6,154 bases of DNA from Actinomycetes bacterium (GTDB taxonomy: Bacteria > Actinomycetota > Actinomycetes > Actinomycetales > Microbacteriaceae): assembly GCA_030425055.1 (NCBI GenBank), contig JAUHVN010000175.1, forward strand, positions 1-6,154, read 5' to 3'. A program made the translations under genes and the position numbers. Position 1 is the stretch's first letter; each line of letters begins with the position of its first letter. A model generated the notes under the pieces. That model worked only from the letters and a program-made list of their open reading frames with translations. It made no database searches and had not been told where the DNA came from. This document shows positions 1 through 6,154 of this stretch, one piece after another.

Positions 1-155
1 GTTCCGCGGTGTCGATCGCGGTCCTCGGGCTCGTCTTCACCGCGCTCGGCGGGGGACCGGCCGCCTTCACCGCCGTCTTCGCCATCGCGACCGGCGTCGC
101 GCTGCTCGCGCTGGTGCCGGGCATCCGGCTCGGCCATGCCCATGAGGCAGCGTGA
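1..155 (+). CDS. C-terminal end of a membrane transporter, probably MFS (5' truncated by window)
   Basis: The frame starting at base 3 encodes 50 residues and stops at TGA 153-155. The gene begins outside the window. The residues are nearly all hydrophobic or small (Ala, Val, Leu, Gly, Phe). A segment around residues 4-16 is followed by a Gly/Pro turn (GGGP, 17-19) and a last helix at about 21-40, ending in a short polar tail (RLGHAHEAA). This two-helix, short-cytoplasmic-tail pattern fits the end of a 12-TM major facilitator. The family is an inference, because no diagnostic MFS loop is inside the window. The next reading unit on the same strand is a remnant of a siderophore-binding protein gene, so the transporter could belong to iron/siderophore traffic, but that is guilt by association only. 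It could equally be another polytopic permease. Confidence 0.6.
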   Translation, partial: SAVSIAVLGLVFTALGGGPAAFTAVFAIATGVALLALVPGIRLGHAHEAA

Positions 156-170
156 TCGTCGTCACATGAA

Positions 171-462
171 TTGAGGATGCTGGAAGGTCTGTACCTGCCC
201 GCCGATCCGCGCGTGGAGTTCACCGAGGACCTCGGCTTCGTGTCCGCGCCGAGCATCGCCGATCTCGATTCGGGCGAGTCGACCTTCTACACCACCGTCG
301 GCTATGAGAACCTCGATCAGCTGACGAGCGACATCCTCGTGGCGTACGCAGACACGCAGGAGCAGATGGACGCGTTCCTCGCCTCCGACCAGGCGCGACT
401 TCACGTGGGGGCTCGACGCCTACGTCGACGCGCTCACGCAGGCGGTGTCGGCGCTGCGATAG
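171..462 (+). pseudogene. Remnant of an iron-siderophore ABC transporter substrate-binding protein (FepB/FecB-like)
   Basis: Read from about 171, the frame gives some 75 residues that resemble the C-terminal lobe of actinobacterial siderophore-binding lipoproteins: an ADPRVEF...LGFVSAPS segment, then ESTFYTTVGYENLDQL, then a strand like DILVAYADT. At 390-397 the similarity jumps to another frame. Bases 397-462 read DFTWGLDAYVDALTQAVSALR and stop at TAG 460-462, which is the usual end of this family (TWGLDAYVDAL). The family is normally about 300-350 residues. Here the signal peptide, lipobox and the whole N-terminal lobe are missing, and the roughly 30-40 residues that usually separate the two pieces are gone, with a frame change. 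It therefore cannot make a working receptor. The original frame stays open past 1100 only because of high GC. There is no proper start: TTG 171 and ATG 177 lie inside the homologous region. Family assignment is from recalled motifs, not a search. Confidence 0.75.
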
Positions 463-480
463 TCGCACCGACGATGATGC

Positions 481-509
481 GAGCCCCGGTCCCGTGCGGA
501 TCGGGGCTC
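481..509. terminator. Strong hairpin between convergent units, probable bidirectional terminator
   Basis: The arm GAGCCCCGGTCC (481-492) pairs with GGATCGGGGCTC (498-509) over 12 bp, including one G-T pair, around the 5-nt loop CGTGC. It sits between the end of the plus-strand pseudogene (462) and the stop codon of the minus-strand thioesterase-like gene (523), where transcription from both sides converges. There is no T-run on either side, so it would be a hairpin-only terminator of the kind common in high-GC actinobacteria. A second TCGGGGCTC copy at 516-524 runs into the minus-strand stop codon and could pair with the same left arm. Confidence 0.6.
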
Positions 510-522
510 TGCGCGTCGGGGC

Positions 523-1242
523 TCAGCCCGCGGCATCCGGTTCGCGCAACTCGATCCAGAGCGCCTCGGCGGATGCCAGCAGCCGCCCGTCTTCGGAGTA
601 CAGCGCCGACCCCGAGTGGATCTTGCGCCCGTCCTTGCGGCGCGGCCACCCCAGCACGACGCACCGCTCGTCCGCGGAGGGCACCTCGTGCACGCGGGCC
701 GTCAGTCGGCCGAGCAGGATCCTCGTCGACCCACCGTGGAAGGCGAGGTGGCCGAACCACGACGGGCAGTCCAGTGCCGCCCACACGAGCTCCGTCCGCG
801 CTCGCCCCGAGGCGCACAGGTCGGCCGGCACCGTCCACGGCGCCGCGACCACCTCGCGGCCGTCGACCGCGCCGGGGAAGATCCGCAGCGCGTCGACGCC
901 GCGATCCGTGCCGCACACGAAGCAGGTGGGGTAGGGATGGTCGTGGAATCCCACGTAGTGCTCCGAGGCGGCGACGGCGTCGTCCCACGAGACCGACGGC
1001 GGAGGTGTGCCCTCGGGCCGACCGACCGCGGCCTGAGCCTCGGCGAGCAGGACGCCGTCGTGCGTCAGCGCGACACCGGAGCCGACCTCGTCGAGGTTCA
1101 GGCCGACGTCGAGCGGCGTCGGAGCGCGCAGGGTGACCTGCGCCGGTCCGTCGACGGCGGCCGCGAGCGTGCCCGCCGTCCACCCCCCGTTCGCGCTCTG
1201 CGGCGGGCCGCAGAAGCGCGAGGGGATCGTGACGGTCGACAC
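523..1242 (-). CDS. Probable hotdog-fold thioesterase-like protein (hypothetical)
   Basis: The product has 239 residues. The start is taken as GTG at 1242, 11 nt after the bioY stop; frame use further upstream belongs to bioY. Early landmarks are RFCGPPQSANGG (9-20), then a PTPLDVGL segment (42-48) and an ALTHDGVLLAEA strand (58-69). In the middle lies TCFVCGTDR (106-114), followed by LRIFPG (119-124). The C-terminal half has ELVWAALDCPSW (151-162) and a final ALYSEDGRLLASAEALWIEL strand. This duplicated layout (substrate pocket, central helix, ALDCPS, closing strand) is what I associate with double-hotdog acyl-CoA thioesterase-like proteins of Actinobacteria. No catalytic residue can be assigned with certainty. 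The CxxC at 107-110 could bind a metal or form a disulfide. There is no signal peptide or membrane segment, so it is probably cytoplasmic. It is probably cotranscribed with bioY. The substrate is unknown. Confidence 0.72.
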   Translation of the reverse strand: MSTVTIPSRFCGPPQSANGGWTAGTLAAAVDGPAQVTLRAPTPLDVGLNLDEVGSGVALTHDGVLLAEAQAAVGRPEGTPPPSVSWDDAVAASEHYVGFHDHPYPTCFVCGTDRGVDALRIFPGAVDGREVVAAPWTVPADLCASGRARTELVWAALDCPSWFGHLAFHGGSTRILLGRLTARVHEVPSADERCVVLGWPRRKDGRKIHSGSALYSEDGRLLASAEALWIELREPDAAG

Positions 1243-1253
1243 CGCTACTCGAC

Positions 1254-1886
1254 TCAGCTCTTGCGCGAGTCCACGGCGCGCACGATGAGCCACGCGCCGG
1301 GCACGAGGAGGGCGGCGAACGCGGCCTTGATGAGACCGGGCACGATGAAGGGCAGCACGCCGGCGGCCATGACCGACGCGAACGTGATCTGCTGTCCCAT
1401 CACGGTCGAGAGGATCACCGCCATGTAGGGCACGCCGATCAGGAACGGGATGACGGATGCCGCCACGAAGCCGACGAACGCGAGCCACGGCTTGCGATCC
1501 CACGCGCGCTCGGCGAACCAGCCGGCCACGTAGGCCGCCGGGATGAACCCGAGGATGAAGCCGAAGGACGGCAGCAGGACGTACGCGGGTCCGGCGACGG
1601 GGCCCGCGAAGACGGGCAGGCCGGCGAGGCCGACGAGCATGTAGGTCGTGAGCGCCGCGGCCCCGCGACGGGCGCCCAGCGCGGCGCCGACAACGATCAC
1701 GCCGAGGGTCTGACCCGTGATCGGAACCGGGCCGATGAAGAACGACACCTTCGCGAGCAGAGCGACCACGACGACCCCCGAGAGCACGAGGGCGGCGTCG
1801 ACGGCGAACGCGCGGGCACGCGACGAGGGGCGGGCGACGAGGTCGGCGAGCACGCGGCGCGGCGGTGCGGCGGCGATGGAGGACAT
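1254..1886 (-). CDS. bioY: Biotin transporter BioY (ECF S-component)
   Basis: This 210-residue polytopic membrane protein binds biotin and carries it into the cell, either as the substrate-specific part of an energy-coupling-factor transporter or alone. The N-terminus (1-25) is basic and polar. It is followed by about six hydrophobic segments, at roughly 26-49, 57-74, 76-95, 103-125, 134-154 and 168-202. The family hallmarks are visible: PVPITGQTLGV (53-63), GARRGAAAL...GLAGLPVFAG (71-95) and a LLPSFGFILGF stretch (104-114). Length matches the family (about 190-210). The start ATG 1886 has a good AAGGAG site 6 nt upstream (1898-1893). No ATPase or transmembrane ECF gene (bioM/bioN) follows; the next gene is thioesterase-like. 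BioY here would therefore have to use an ECF module encoded elsewhere or act alone. No BioQ-type TGAAC-N3-GTTCA dyad was found upstream. Confidence 0.93.
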   Translation of the reverse strand: MSSIAAAPPRRVLADLVARPSSRARAFAVDAALVLSGVVVVALLAKVSFFIGPVPITGQTLGVIVVGAALGARRGAAALTTYMLVGLAGLPVFAGPVAGPAYVLLPSFGFILGFIPAAYVAGWFAERAWDRKPWLAFVGFVAASVIPFLIGVPYMAVILSTVMGQQITFASVMAAGVLPFIVPGLIKAAFAALLVPGAWLIVRAVDSRKS

Positions 1887-1936
1887 GGGCGGCTCCTTGG
1901 AGAGTCGGGCCCGGGAAGGGCATCGGGGCGTCGCGA

Positions 1937-1965
1937 CTTATACTAGGGGGCTGGCCGTCGGTCAC
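1937..1965 (-). promoter_or_regulatory. Candidate bioY promoter
   Basis: Read on the minus strand, GTGACC (1965-1960; 4 of 6 to TTGACA) is followed after 17 nt by TATAAG (1942-1937; 5 of 6 to TATAAT). This predicts a start near 1930 and a leader of about 40 nt before the bioY ATG at 1886. The two boxes, the optimal spacing and the AT-rich patch in a very GC-rich region support it. It is a prediction from consensus only. Confidence 0.5.
1939..1944 (+). promoter_or_regulatory. Candidate -10 box for the ABC-F gene
   Basis: TATACT lies 60 nt upstream of the GTG start at 2004, implying transcription from about 1951 and a leader of about 50 nt. No good -35 is seen 16-18 nt upstream (AAGGGC region), so it would depend on the -10 or on an activator. 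The box shares bases with the minus-strand -10 of bioY, so the two promoters may exclude each other. Confidence 0.4.
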
Positions 1966-1981
1966 CCCTTGTACCCCTTCT
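1964..1981. repeat. Two tandem 9-nt units upstream of ABC-F and bioY
   Basis: ACCCCTTGT (1964-1972) is followed directly by ACCCCTTCT (1973-1981), with 8 of 9 positions identical. The pair lies just upstream of the predicted bioY -35 and inside the predicted ABC-F leader. It could be a protein-binding site or chance; the sequence alone does not decide. Confidence 0.4.
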
Positions 1982-2003
1982 CCGAACGAAACGGACGTCT
2001 GCT

Positions 2004-3574
<1,571 letters not shown>

Positions 3575-3602
<28 letters not shown>

Positions 3603-4456
3603 CCTTCCGACATCGCGTCGTCGGCGAGGGCGTCCTCGACGTCGGCGTCGGGATCGCGGCGGCGTCGCTTCGGCGGTCGCGGGGCGCGGTCGCCGGGGTC
3701 GCGATCGTCATCGTCATCGCCGTCGCGGCGGTGGCGCACTTCGGTGCGGATCACGTAGCCGATGAACACGAAACCCATGATCGCGAAGAGGATCCACTGG
3801 ATCGCGTACGACAGGTGCGGCCCGGGATCCTCGGACGGGTCTTCGACGGCCATCGGTCGCTCGGCCGCAGGATCCTCGGAGACGAGGGCGCCATAGGCGT
3901 CGACGACCTCGGGCGCACCGAGTGCCTCGGCGATGAGCGGCAGGTTGATGGTCGGCACCTGGCCCTCGGGGGCCGAGCGACCCGACGGCGGCAGCGGCTC
4001 GCCGCTGCGCAGCCGCACGACCACCGTCGCTTCGCCGTCGGGCGGCGCCGGCACGTGGTCGGGCTCGGACTGCTCCGAGCCGGGGGGCACCCAGCCGCGG
4101 TCGACGACGAGGATGCGGCCGTCGTCGAGGGCGAACGGCACGAGCACCTCGTAGGCGGCGGTGCCGCCATGCGCGCGGTTGCGGGCGAGCAGCGTGGCGT
4201 CGGCGAGATAGCGGCCCTGCAGAGTCACCGGACGCCACTCGTCGGCGTCGTCGAACGAGCCTCCGACGGGGATCAGCTCATCGAGCGGAACGGGATCCTG
4301 GTCGTAGTTCGTCTCGACGAGTTCGAGCTGCGCCGACCTCTCGGCGTTGCGTGCGAACTGCCAGTTCGAGAGGAAGGCGCACGCGACCGCGAAGGCCACG
4401 GCGATCGCGATGTAGGCGGTCCAGCGCACGCCGACCGAGACACGGCGTCCGCTCAT
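3575..4456 (-). CDS. SURF1 family cytochrome oxidase assembly protein
   Basis: The product has 293 residues. SURF1 proteins help assemble haem-copper cytochrome c oxidase in the membrane. TM1 (about 13-30) is followed by the family-typical NWQFARNAER (31-40). The extracytoplasmic domain holds GRYLADATLLARNR (81-94) and VDRGWVPPG (118-126). The conserved HLSYAIQWILFA (214-225) leads into TM2 (about 218-237). After TM2 comes a cytoplasmic tail of about 55 residues, unusually charged: a run of five Asp (247-251), then KRRRR, then an acidic stretch. ATG 4456 overlaps the upstream gene's TGA as ATGA and has an AGGAGG site 4 nt upstream, a strong case for this start and for translational coupling. 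The stop (TAG at 3577-3575) lies inside the 3' end of the convergent ABC-F gene, a 28-bp tail-to-tail overlap. Confidence 0.92.
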
Positions 4457-4659
4457 CGTGCCTCCTCGAACGCATCGACCTCGACGGGGAAGTCGCGGGC
4501 GGCGAGGAACTCGCGAAGGTAGTCGACATGCGCGTCGCACGCGAGCCAGACCTTGCGCCGATCGGCGTCGTGGATGCGGGGATTCCGCCAGCGCACCCGC
4601 CACCGCGCGGACTCGCGGCATCCCGCGCGCGAGCAGCGCGCGTCGACGTCGCCGGTCAT
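4453..4659 (-). CDS. Small conserved Cys/His protein (possible zinc ribbon), SURF1-coupled
   Basis: This soluble protein has 68 residues and no signal peptide. It has Cys9 and Cys14 (CX4C) near the N-terminus and Cys41 with His44 (CDAH) later, four ligands that could hold one metal ion. Between them is a basic, Trp-rich segment, RWRVRWRNPRIHDADRRK (19-36). The C-terminus is acidic. Short proteins of this type occur next to SURF1 in Actinobacteria, and I recall some database records calling them 'acetone carboxylase'. Nothing here supports that name, since acetone carboxylase subunits are multimeric and mostly far larger. ATG 4659 overlaps the TGA of the DUF3099 gene (ATGA), and its own TGA overlaps the SURF1 ATG (ATGA). 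It is therefore translated as the middle member of the cassette. A role in oxidase assembly or metal handling is an inference from position only. Confidence 0.8.
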   Translation of the reverse strand: MTGDVDARCSRAGCRESARWRVRWRNPRIHDADRRKVWLACDAHVDYLREFLAARDFPVEVDAFEEAR

Positions 4660-5042
4660 GCGCGCGGATCCTGCGCGGAGTCGTCGTGCGGGGTCTCCGC
4701 GATCCTGATCACGCGCCCGTCATCGTCGGCCGCGTGCGTCTCGGGTTCATCGGCGCCGACGGTCGCGCCGGTGGTGAGGGCGCGCTCGGGGCTCTCGGCC
4801 GGGCGGTTCTTGCCCTCCTCGCCGACGTTCGCCAGCACGACGGCGATGTACGGCAGGAAGATCGCCGCCAGCCCGAACACCCACGTGTACCAGCCGTACG
4901 GGGTGATGACCACCATGAGCACGAAGCACACGACGCGCACGCCCATCATGACGAGGTAGCGCGTGGAGCGTGCGTGTGCGCTGTCGCGCGGTGCGCGCGG
5001 CAGGGATGTGGCGGACTGCGGCCGCTGGATGCTCCTGGTCAC
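4656..5042 (-). CDS. DUF3099 family membrane protein
   Basis: The product has 128 residues. A polar, basic N-terminus (about 1-27) leads to STRYLVMMGVRVVCFVL (26-42), then a Pro-Tyr-Gly-Trp turn (48-51), then a second hydrophobic helix (about 53-71) ending IAVVLANVGEEGK. Two helices with the TRYL...GVR.VCF and LPYIAVVLAN elements are the DUF3099 pattern. The rest (about 75-128) is an acidic hydrophilic tail. Biochemical function is unknown. The start is GTG 5042; an in-frame TAG at 5057-5055 excludes any earlier start. No convincing Shine-Dalgarno precedes it, so it may be read from a nearly leaderless transcript. It is the first gene of the DUF3099, small Cys protein, SURF1 cassette, joined by ATGA overlaps, so expression levels of the three are probably tied. 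Confidence 0.87.
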   Translation of the reverse strand: MTRSIQRPQSATSLPRAPRDSAHARSTRYLVMMGVRVVCFVLMVVITPYGWYTWVFGLAAIFLPYIAVVLANVGEEGKNRPAESPERALTTGATVGADEPETHAADDDGRVIRIAETPHDDSAQDPRA

Positions 5043-5051
5043 GGTGCTACC

Positions 5052-5057
5052 AGACTA
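5052..5057 (-). promoter_or_regulatory. Candidate -10 (TANNNT) for the DUF3099-SURF1 cassette
   Basis: On the minus strand TAGTCT (5057-5052) lies 9 nt before the GTG at 5042. It fits the loose actinobacterial TANNNT box and would start transcription at or just before the start codon. No -35 element is evident. The missing Shine-Dalgarno upstream of the GTG is in keeping with this. Short, degenerate match; weak. Confidence 0.25.
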
Positions 5058-5079
5058 CGCCGCGGGAGCGATCGCGGCG
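5058..5079. terminator. GC hairpin after the DUF4190 gene, possible weak terminator
   Basis: CGCCGCG (5058-5064) and CGCGGCG (5073-5079) are perfect inverted 7-mers around an 8-nt loop. The hairpin lies between the DUF4190 stop (5094) and the DUF3099 start (5042), so it could attenuate read-through from DUF4190. No T-run follows, and 7-bp GC dyads arise easily by chance in such DNA. Confidence 0.3.
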
Positions 5080-5093
5080 CCGGGTCGCGTGAG

Positions 5094-5594
5094 TCAGGTG
5101 GTGGTGGGGATCGTGGTCATCATGAAGGGGATGAGCGCGAACAGGATGATGAGGCCGATGATCGAGAACGCGAGGCCCACCCACCCGAGGATCGTGCCGG
5201 TGAGGCCCATGCCCCGGCCCTGTTCGCCGGTCTGCTTGATCTGCGAGAGCGACATGTGCCCGGTGATGACGCCGACGATCGATCCGATGAACGGCACGAA
5301 GACGAGCCCGACGATCGACGCGATGAGCGACACGACCGCGAGGGTGTTCGTCTTCGCCGAACCGTAGGCCGAGCCGTAGGCGGGTGCGGCGGCGTACTGC
5401 TGCTGTTGAGGGGTGCCGTAGGCAGGCGGCGGGTAGCCGCCGGCGGCGGGCGGCTGCTGCCCGTAGGGCGGGGGAGTCGGGGCGGGCTGAGGGGCCGAAG
5501 CGGGAGGCGGATACGCGGACGGTGCCTGCGGGTATGCCGGCGGCTGCGGCGGCTGCGGTGCGCGGCCGTCGGGCGGGGGAGTCGTGTCGCTCAT
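5094..5594 (-). CDS. DUF4190 membrane protein with Pro/Gln/Tyr-rich N-terminal tail
   Basis: The product has 166 residues. Residues 1-80 are low-complexity, made mainly of Pro, Ala, Gln, Tyr and Gly with repeated PPxYG/PPAYG-like pieces and a QQQQ run, and are certainly disordered. The folded part starts at KTNTLAVVSL (81-90). TM1 (about 84-111) is followed by a loop with GHMSLSQIKQTGEQGRGMG (112-130), the typical DUF4190 signature of a GH-x-(A/S)-L..IK.TGE.GRG loop, and then TM2 (about 131-158) and a short Thr-rich tail. The molecular function of the family is unknown. Such Pro-rich tails are frequent on actinobacterial membrane proteins and may mediate protein contacts. ATG 5594 is preceded by GAGAGG (5606-5601), with 6 nt between. 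It is divergent from fabG across 101 bp and lies 51 nt upstream of the DUF3099 gene on the same strand, so partial cotranscription is possible. Confidence 0.88.
   Translation of the reverse strand: MSDTTPPPDGRAPQPPQPPAYPQAPSAYPPPASAPQPAPTPPPYGQQPPAAGGYPPPAYGTPQQQQYAAAPAYGSAYGSAKTNTLAVVSLIASIVGLVFVPFIGSIVGVITGHMSLSQIKQTGEQGRGMGLTGTILGWVGLAFSIIGLIILFALIPFMMTTIPTTT
5466..5584. repeat. Direct repeats inside the Pro-rich coding region of the DUF4190 gene
   Basis: The 14-mer GGGCGGGGGAGTCG occurs at 5466-5479 and again at 5571-5584, and GGCGGCTGC is repeated in tandem at 5539-5547 and 5548-5556. They encode the Pro-rich pieces (TPPP and QPPQPP on the minus strand). They are best read as internal duplication of a low-complexity coding segment, prone to length change, not as a separate element. 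Confidence 0.55.
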
Positions 5595-5619
5595 GCTGAC
5601 CTCTCAGTTCGGTGAGTTC

Positions 5620-5648
5620 AGCGTTCCAGCGAGGGGCCGGAGTGTCAA
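5620..5648 (-). promoter_or_regulatory. Candidate promoter of the DUF4190 gene
   Basis: On the minus strand a perfect TTGACA (5648-5643) is followed by exactly 17 nt and AACGCT (5625-5620), which keeps only the A and final T of the -10 consensus. It would start transcription near 5613 and give a leader of about 20 nt containing the GAGAGG ribosome-binding site. The perfect -35 with ideal spacing makes it credible despite the weak -10. Confidence 0.45.
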
Positions 5649-5660
5649 ACGGTGTACGGC

Positions 5661-5666
5661 TAGGCT
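5661..5666 (+). promoter_or_regulatory. Candidate -10 box for fabG
   Basis: TAGGCT, a TANNNT match, lies 29 nt before the fabG ATG and would start transcription at about 5672. No matching -35 is seen. It is a loose motif and the assignment is weak. Confidence 0.3.
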
Positions 5667-5695
5667 GGTGCGGTTCGTCAACCCGGGAGAGCACC

Positions 5696-6154
5696 ATGTC
5701 CACAGACCGTGTCGTCCTCGTCACCGGCGGAAACCGCGGCATCGGCCGCGCGATCGCCGAGCGCTTCGTCTCGGAGGGCTACCGCGTCGCGGTGACGGCG
5801 CGCTCGGGCGAGGGGCCGGAGGGCACGCTCACGGTGCGCGCCGACGTCACCGACGCCGCGGCGGTCGACGCCGCGTTCACCGAGGTCGAGCAGCAGCTCG
5901 GTCCGGTCGAGATCGTGGTCGCGAACGCGGGCATCACGAAGGACACCCTGCTGCTGCGCATGAGCGAAGAGGACTTCGACAGCGTGGTCGCGACGAACCT
6001 CGGCGGCGCCTTCCGTGTCGTCAAGCGGGCGTCGAAGGGCATGCTCCGGGCCCGCTGGGGTCGCGTCATCCTCATCTCGAGCGTCGTGGGCCTGTTCGGC
6101 TCGGCGGGGCAGATCAACTACAGCTCGTCGAAGAGCGGTCTGGTCGGATTCGCC
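5696..6154 (+). CDS. fabG: 3-oxoacyl-ACP reductase FabG, MabA-like (3' truncated by window)
   Basis: The first 153 residues of a short-chain dehydrogenase that reduces 3-oxoacyl-ACP with NADPH in fatty-acid elongation (family length about 240-250). The Rossmann glycine motif is TGGNRGIG (10-17), followed by DVTD (50-53) and NAGITKD (77-83). The full catalytic set is present with family spacing: Asn101, Ser129 (in ISSVVG), Tyr142 and Lys146 (YSSSK). The GNRGIG turn and the short region after VAVTAR (31-36) recall mycobacterial MabA/FabG1 more than E. coli FabG. ATG 5696 has a GGGAG site (5685-5689) 6 nt upstream. In mycobacteria fabG1 is followed by the enoyl reductase inhA, which would lie just beyond the window. 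A different SDR substrate cannot be fully excluded, because the C-terminal specificity region is missing. Confidence 0.9.
   Translation, partial: MSTDRVVLVTGGNRGIGRAIAERFVSEGYRVAVTARSGEGPEGTLTVRADVTDAAAVDAAFTEVEQQLGPVEIVVANAGITKDTLLLRMSEEDFDSVVATNLGGAFRVVKRASKGMLRARWGRVILISSVVGLFGSAGQINYSSSKSGLVGFA

Noticed and set aside
463..1136. Continuation of the pseudogene's first frame to 321 codons
   Set aside because: After the frameshift the product becomes an Arg/Pro-rich string antisense to the thioesterase-like gene. The true end of the family lies in the other frame, stopping at 462.
1887..2003. Biotin repressor operator or riboswitch upstream of bioY
   Set aside because: I see no TGAAC-N3-GTTCA dyad and no room for a structured riboswitch in the roughly 40-nt predicted leader.
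4458..5615. Plus-strand 385-codon open frame antisense to the small Cys protein, DUF3099 and DUF4190 genes
   Set aside because: Arg/Gly/His-rich shadow; the three minus-strand genes have family motifs and coupled starts.
5606..5623. AGTTCGGTG/AGTTCAGCG near-direct repeat around the predicted DUF4190 transcription start
   Set aside because: Only 6 of 9 positions match and there is no dyad symmetry. It also overlaps the ribosome-binding site, so chance is the simplest reading.

Overview
The window looks like a stretch of chromosome from a high-GC actinobacterium, most likely Micrococcales and probably Microbacterium or a close relative. This rests on the strong G/C bias at third codon positions, the GTG starts, and the families present: an actinobacterial-type ABC-F protein, a DUF3099 protein, SURF1, a MabA-like FabG and a Pro-rich DUF4190 protein. 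The taxon is inferred from gene content, not from a search.

Layout from left to right. (1) Bases 1-155 carry the last 50 codons of a membrane protein, probably an MFS transporter (+). (2) Bases 171-462 hold a decayed 3' remnant of a siderophore-type (FepB/FecB-like) ABC substrate-binding protein gene (+). It lacks its 5' part and carries a deletion plus frameshift near 390-397. A strong hairpin (481-509) separates it from the next unit. (3) On the minus strand, bioY (biotin ECF S-component, 1886-1254) is followed 11 nt later by a probable hotdog thioesterase-like gene (1242-523). (4) A divergent ABC-F ATPase (+, 2004-3602) shares a 117-bp intergenic region with bioY; apparent -10 boxes for the two directions lie on top of each other. 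(5) The ABC-F 3' end overlaps the 3' end of SURF1 (minus, 4456-3575) by 28 bp. SURF1 is the last gene of a three-gene cassette, DUF3099 (5042-4656), a 68-aa Cys-rich protein (4659-4453) and SURF1, in which both junctions are 4-base ATGA overlaps. (6) A DUF4190 membrane protein with a long Pro/Gln/Tyr-rich N-terminus (5594-5094, minus) precedes that cassette. (7) Divergent from it is fabG (5696 to the window end, +), a 3-oxoacyl-ACP reductase cut off by the window edge.

Functionally these are mostly housekeeping genes: biotin uptake (the cofactor of acyl-CoA carboxylases), fatty-acid elongation (FabG), cytochrome oxidase assembly (SURF1) and ribosome-associated translation or antibiotic protection (ABC-F). 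Biotin import, a thioesterase-like protein and FabG share a loose lipid theme, but nothing shows that they act as one system. I did not find a convincing undescribed system. The items most worth a second look are the siderophore-receptor remnant, the overlapping bioY/ABC-F promoters, the bioY-thioesterase pairing without bioM/bioN next to it, the small Cys/His protein translationally coupled to SURF1, and the charged SURF1 tail that runs into the ABC-F gene.
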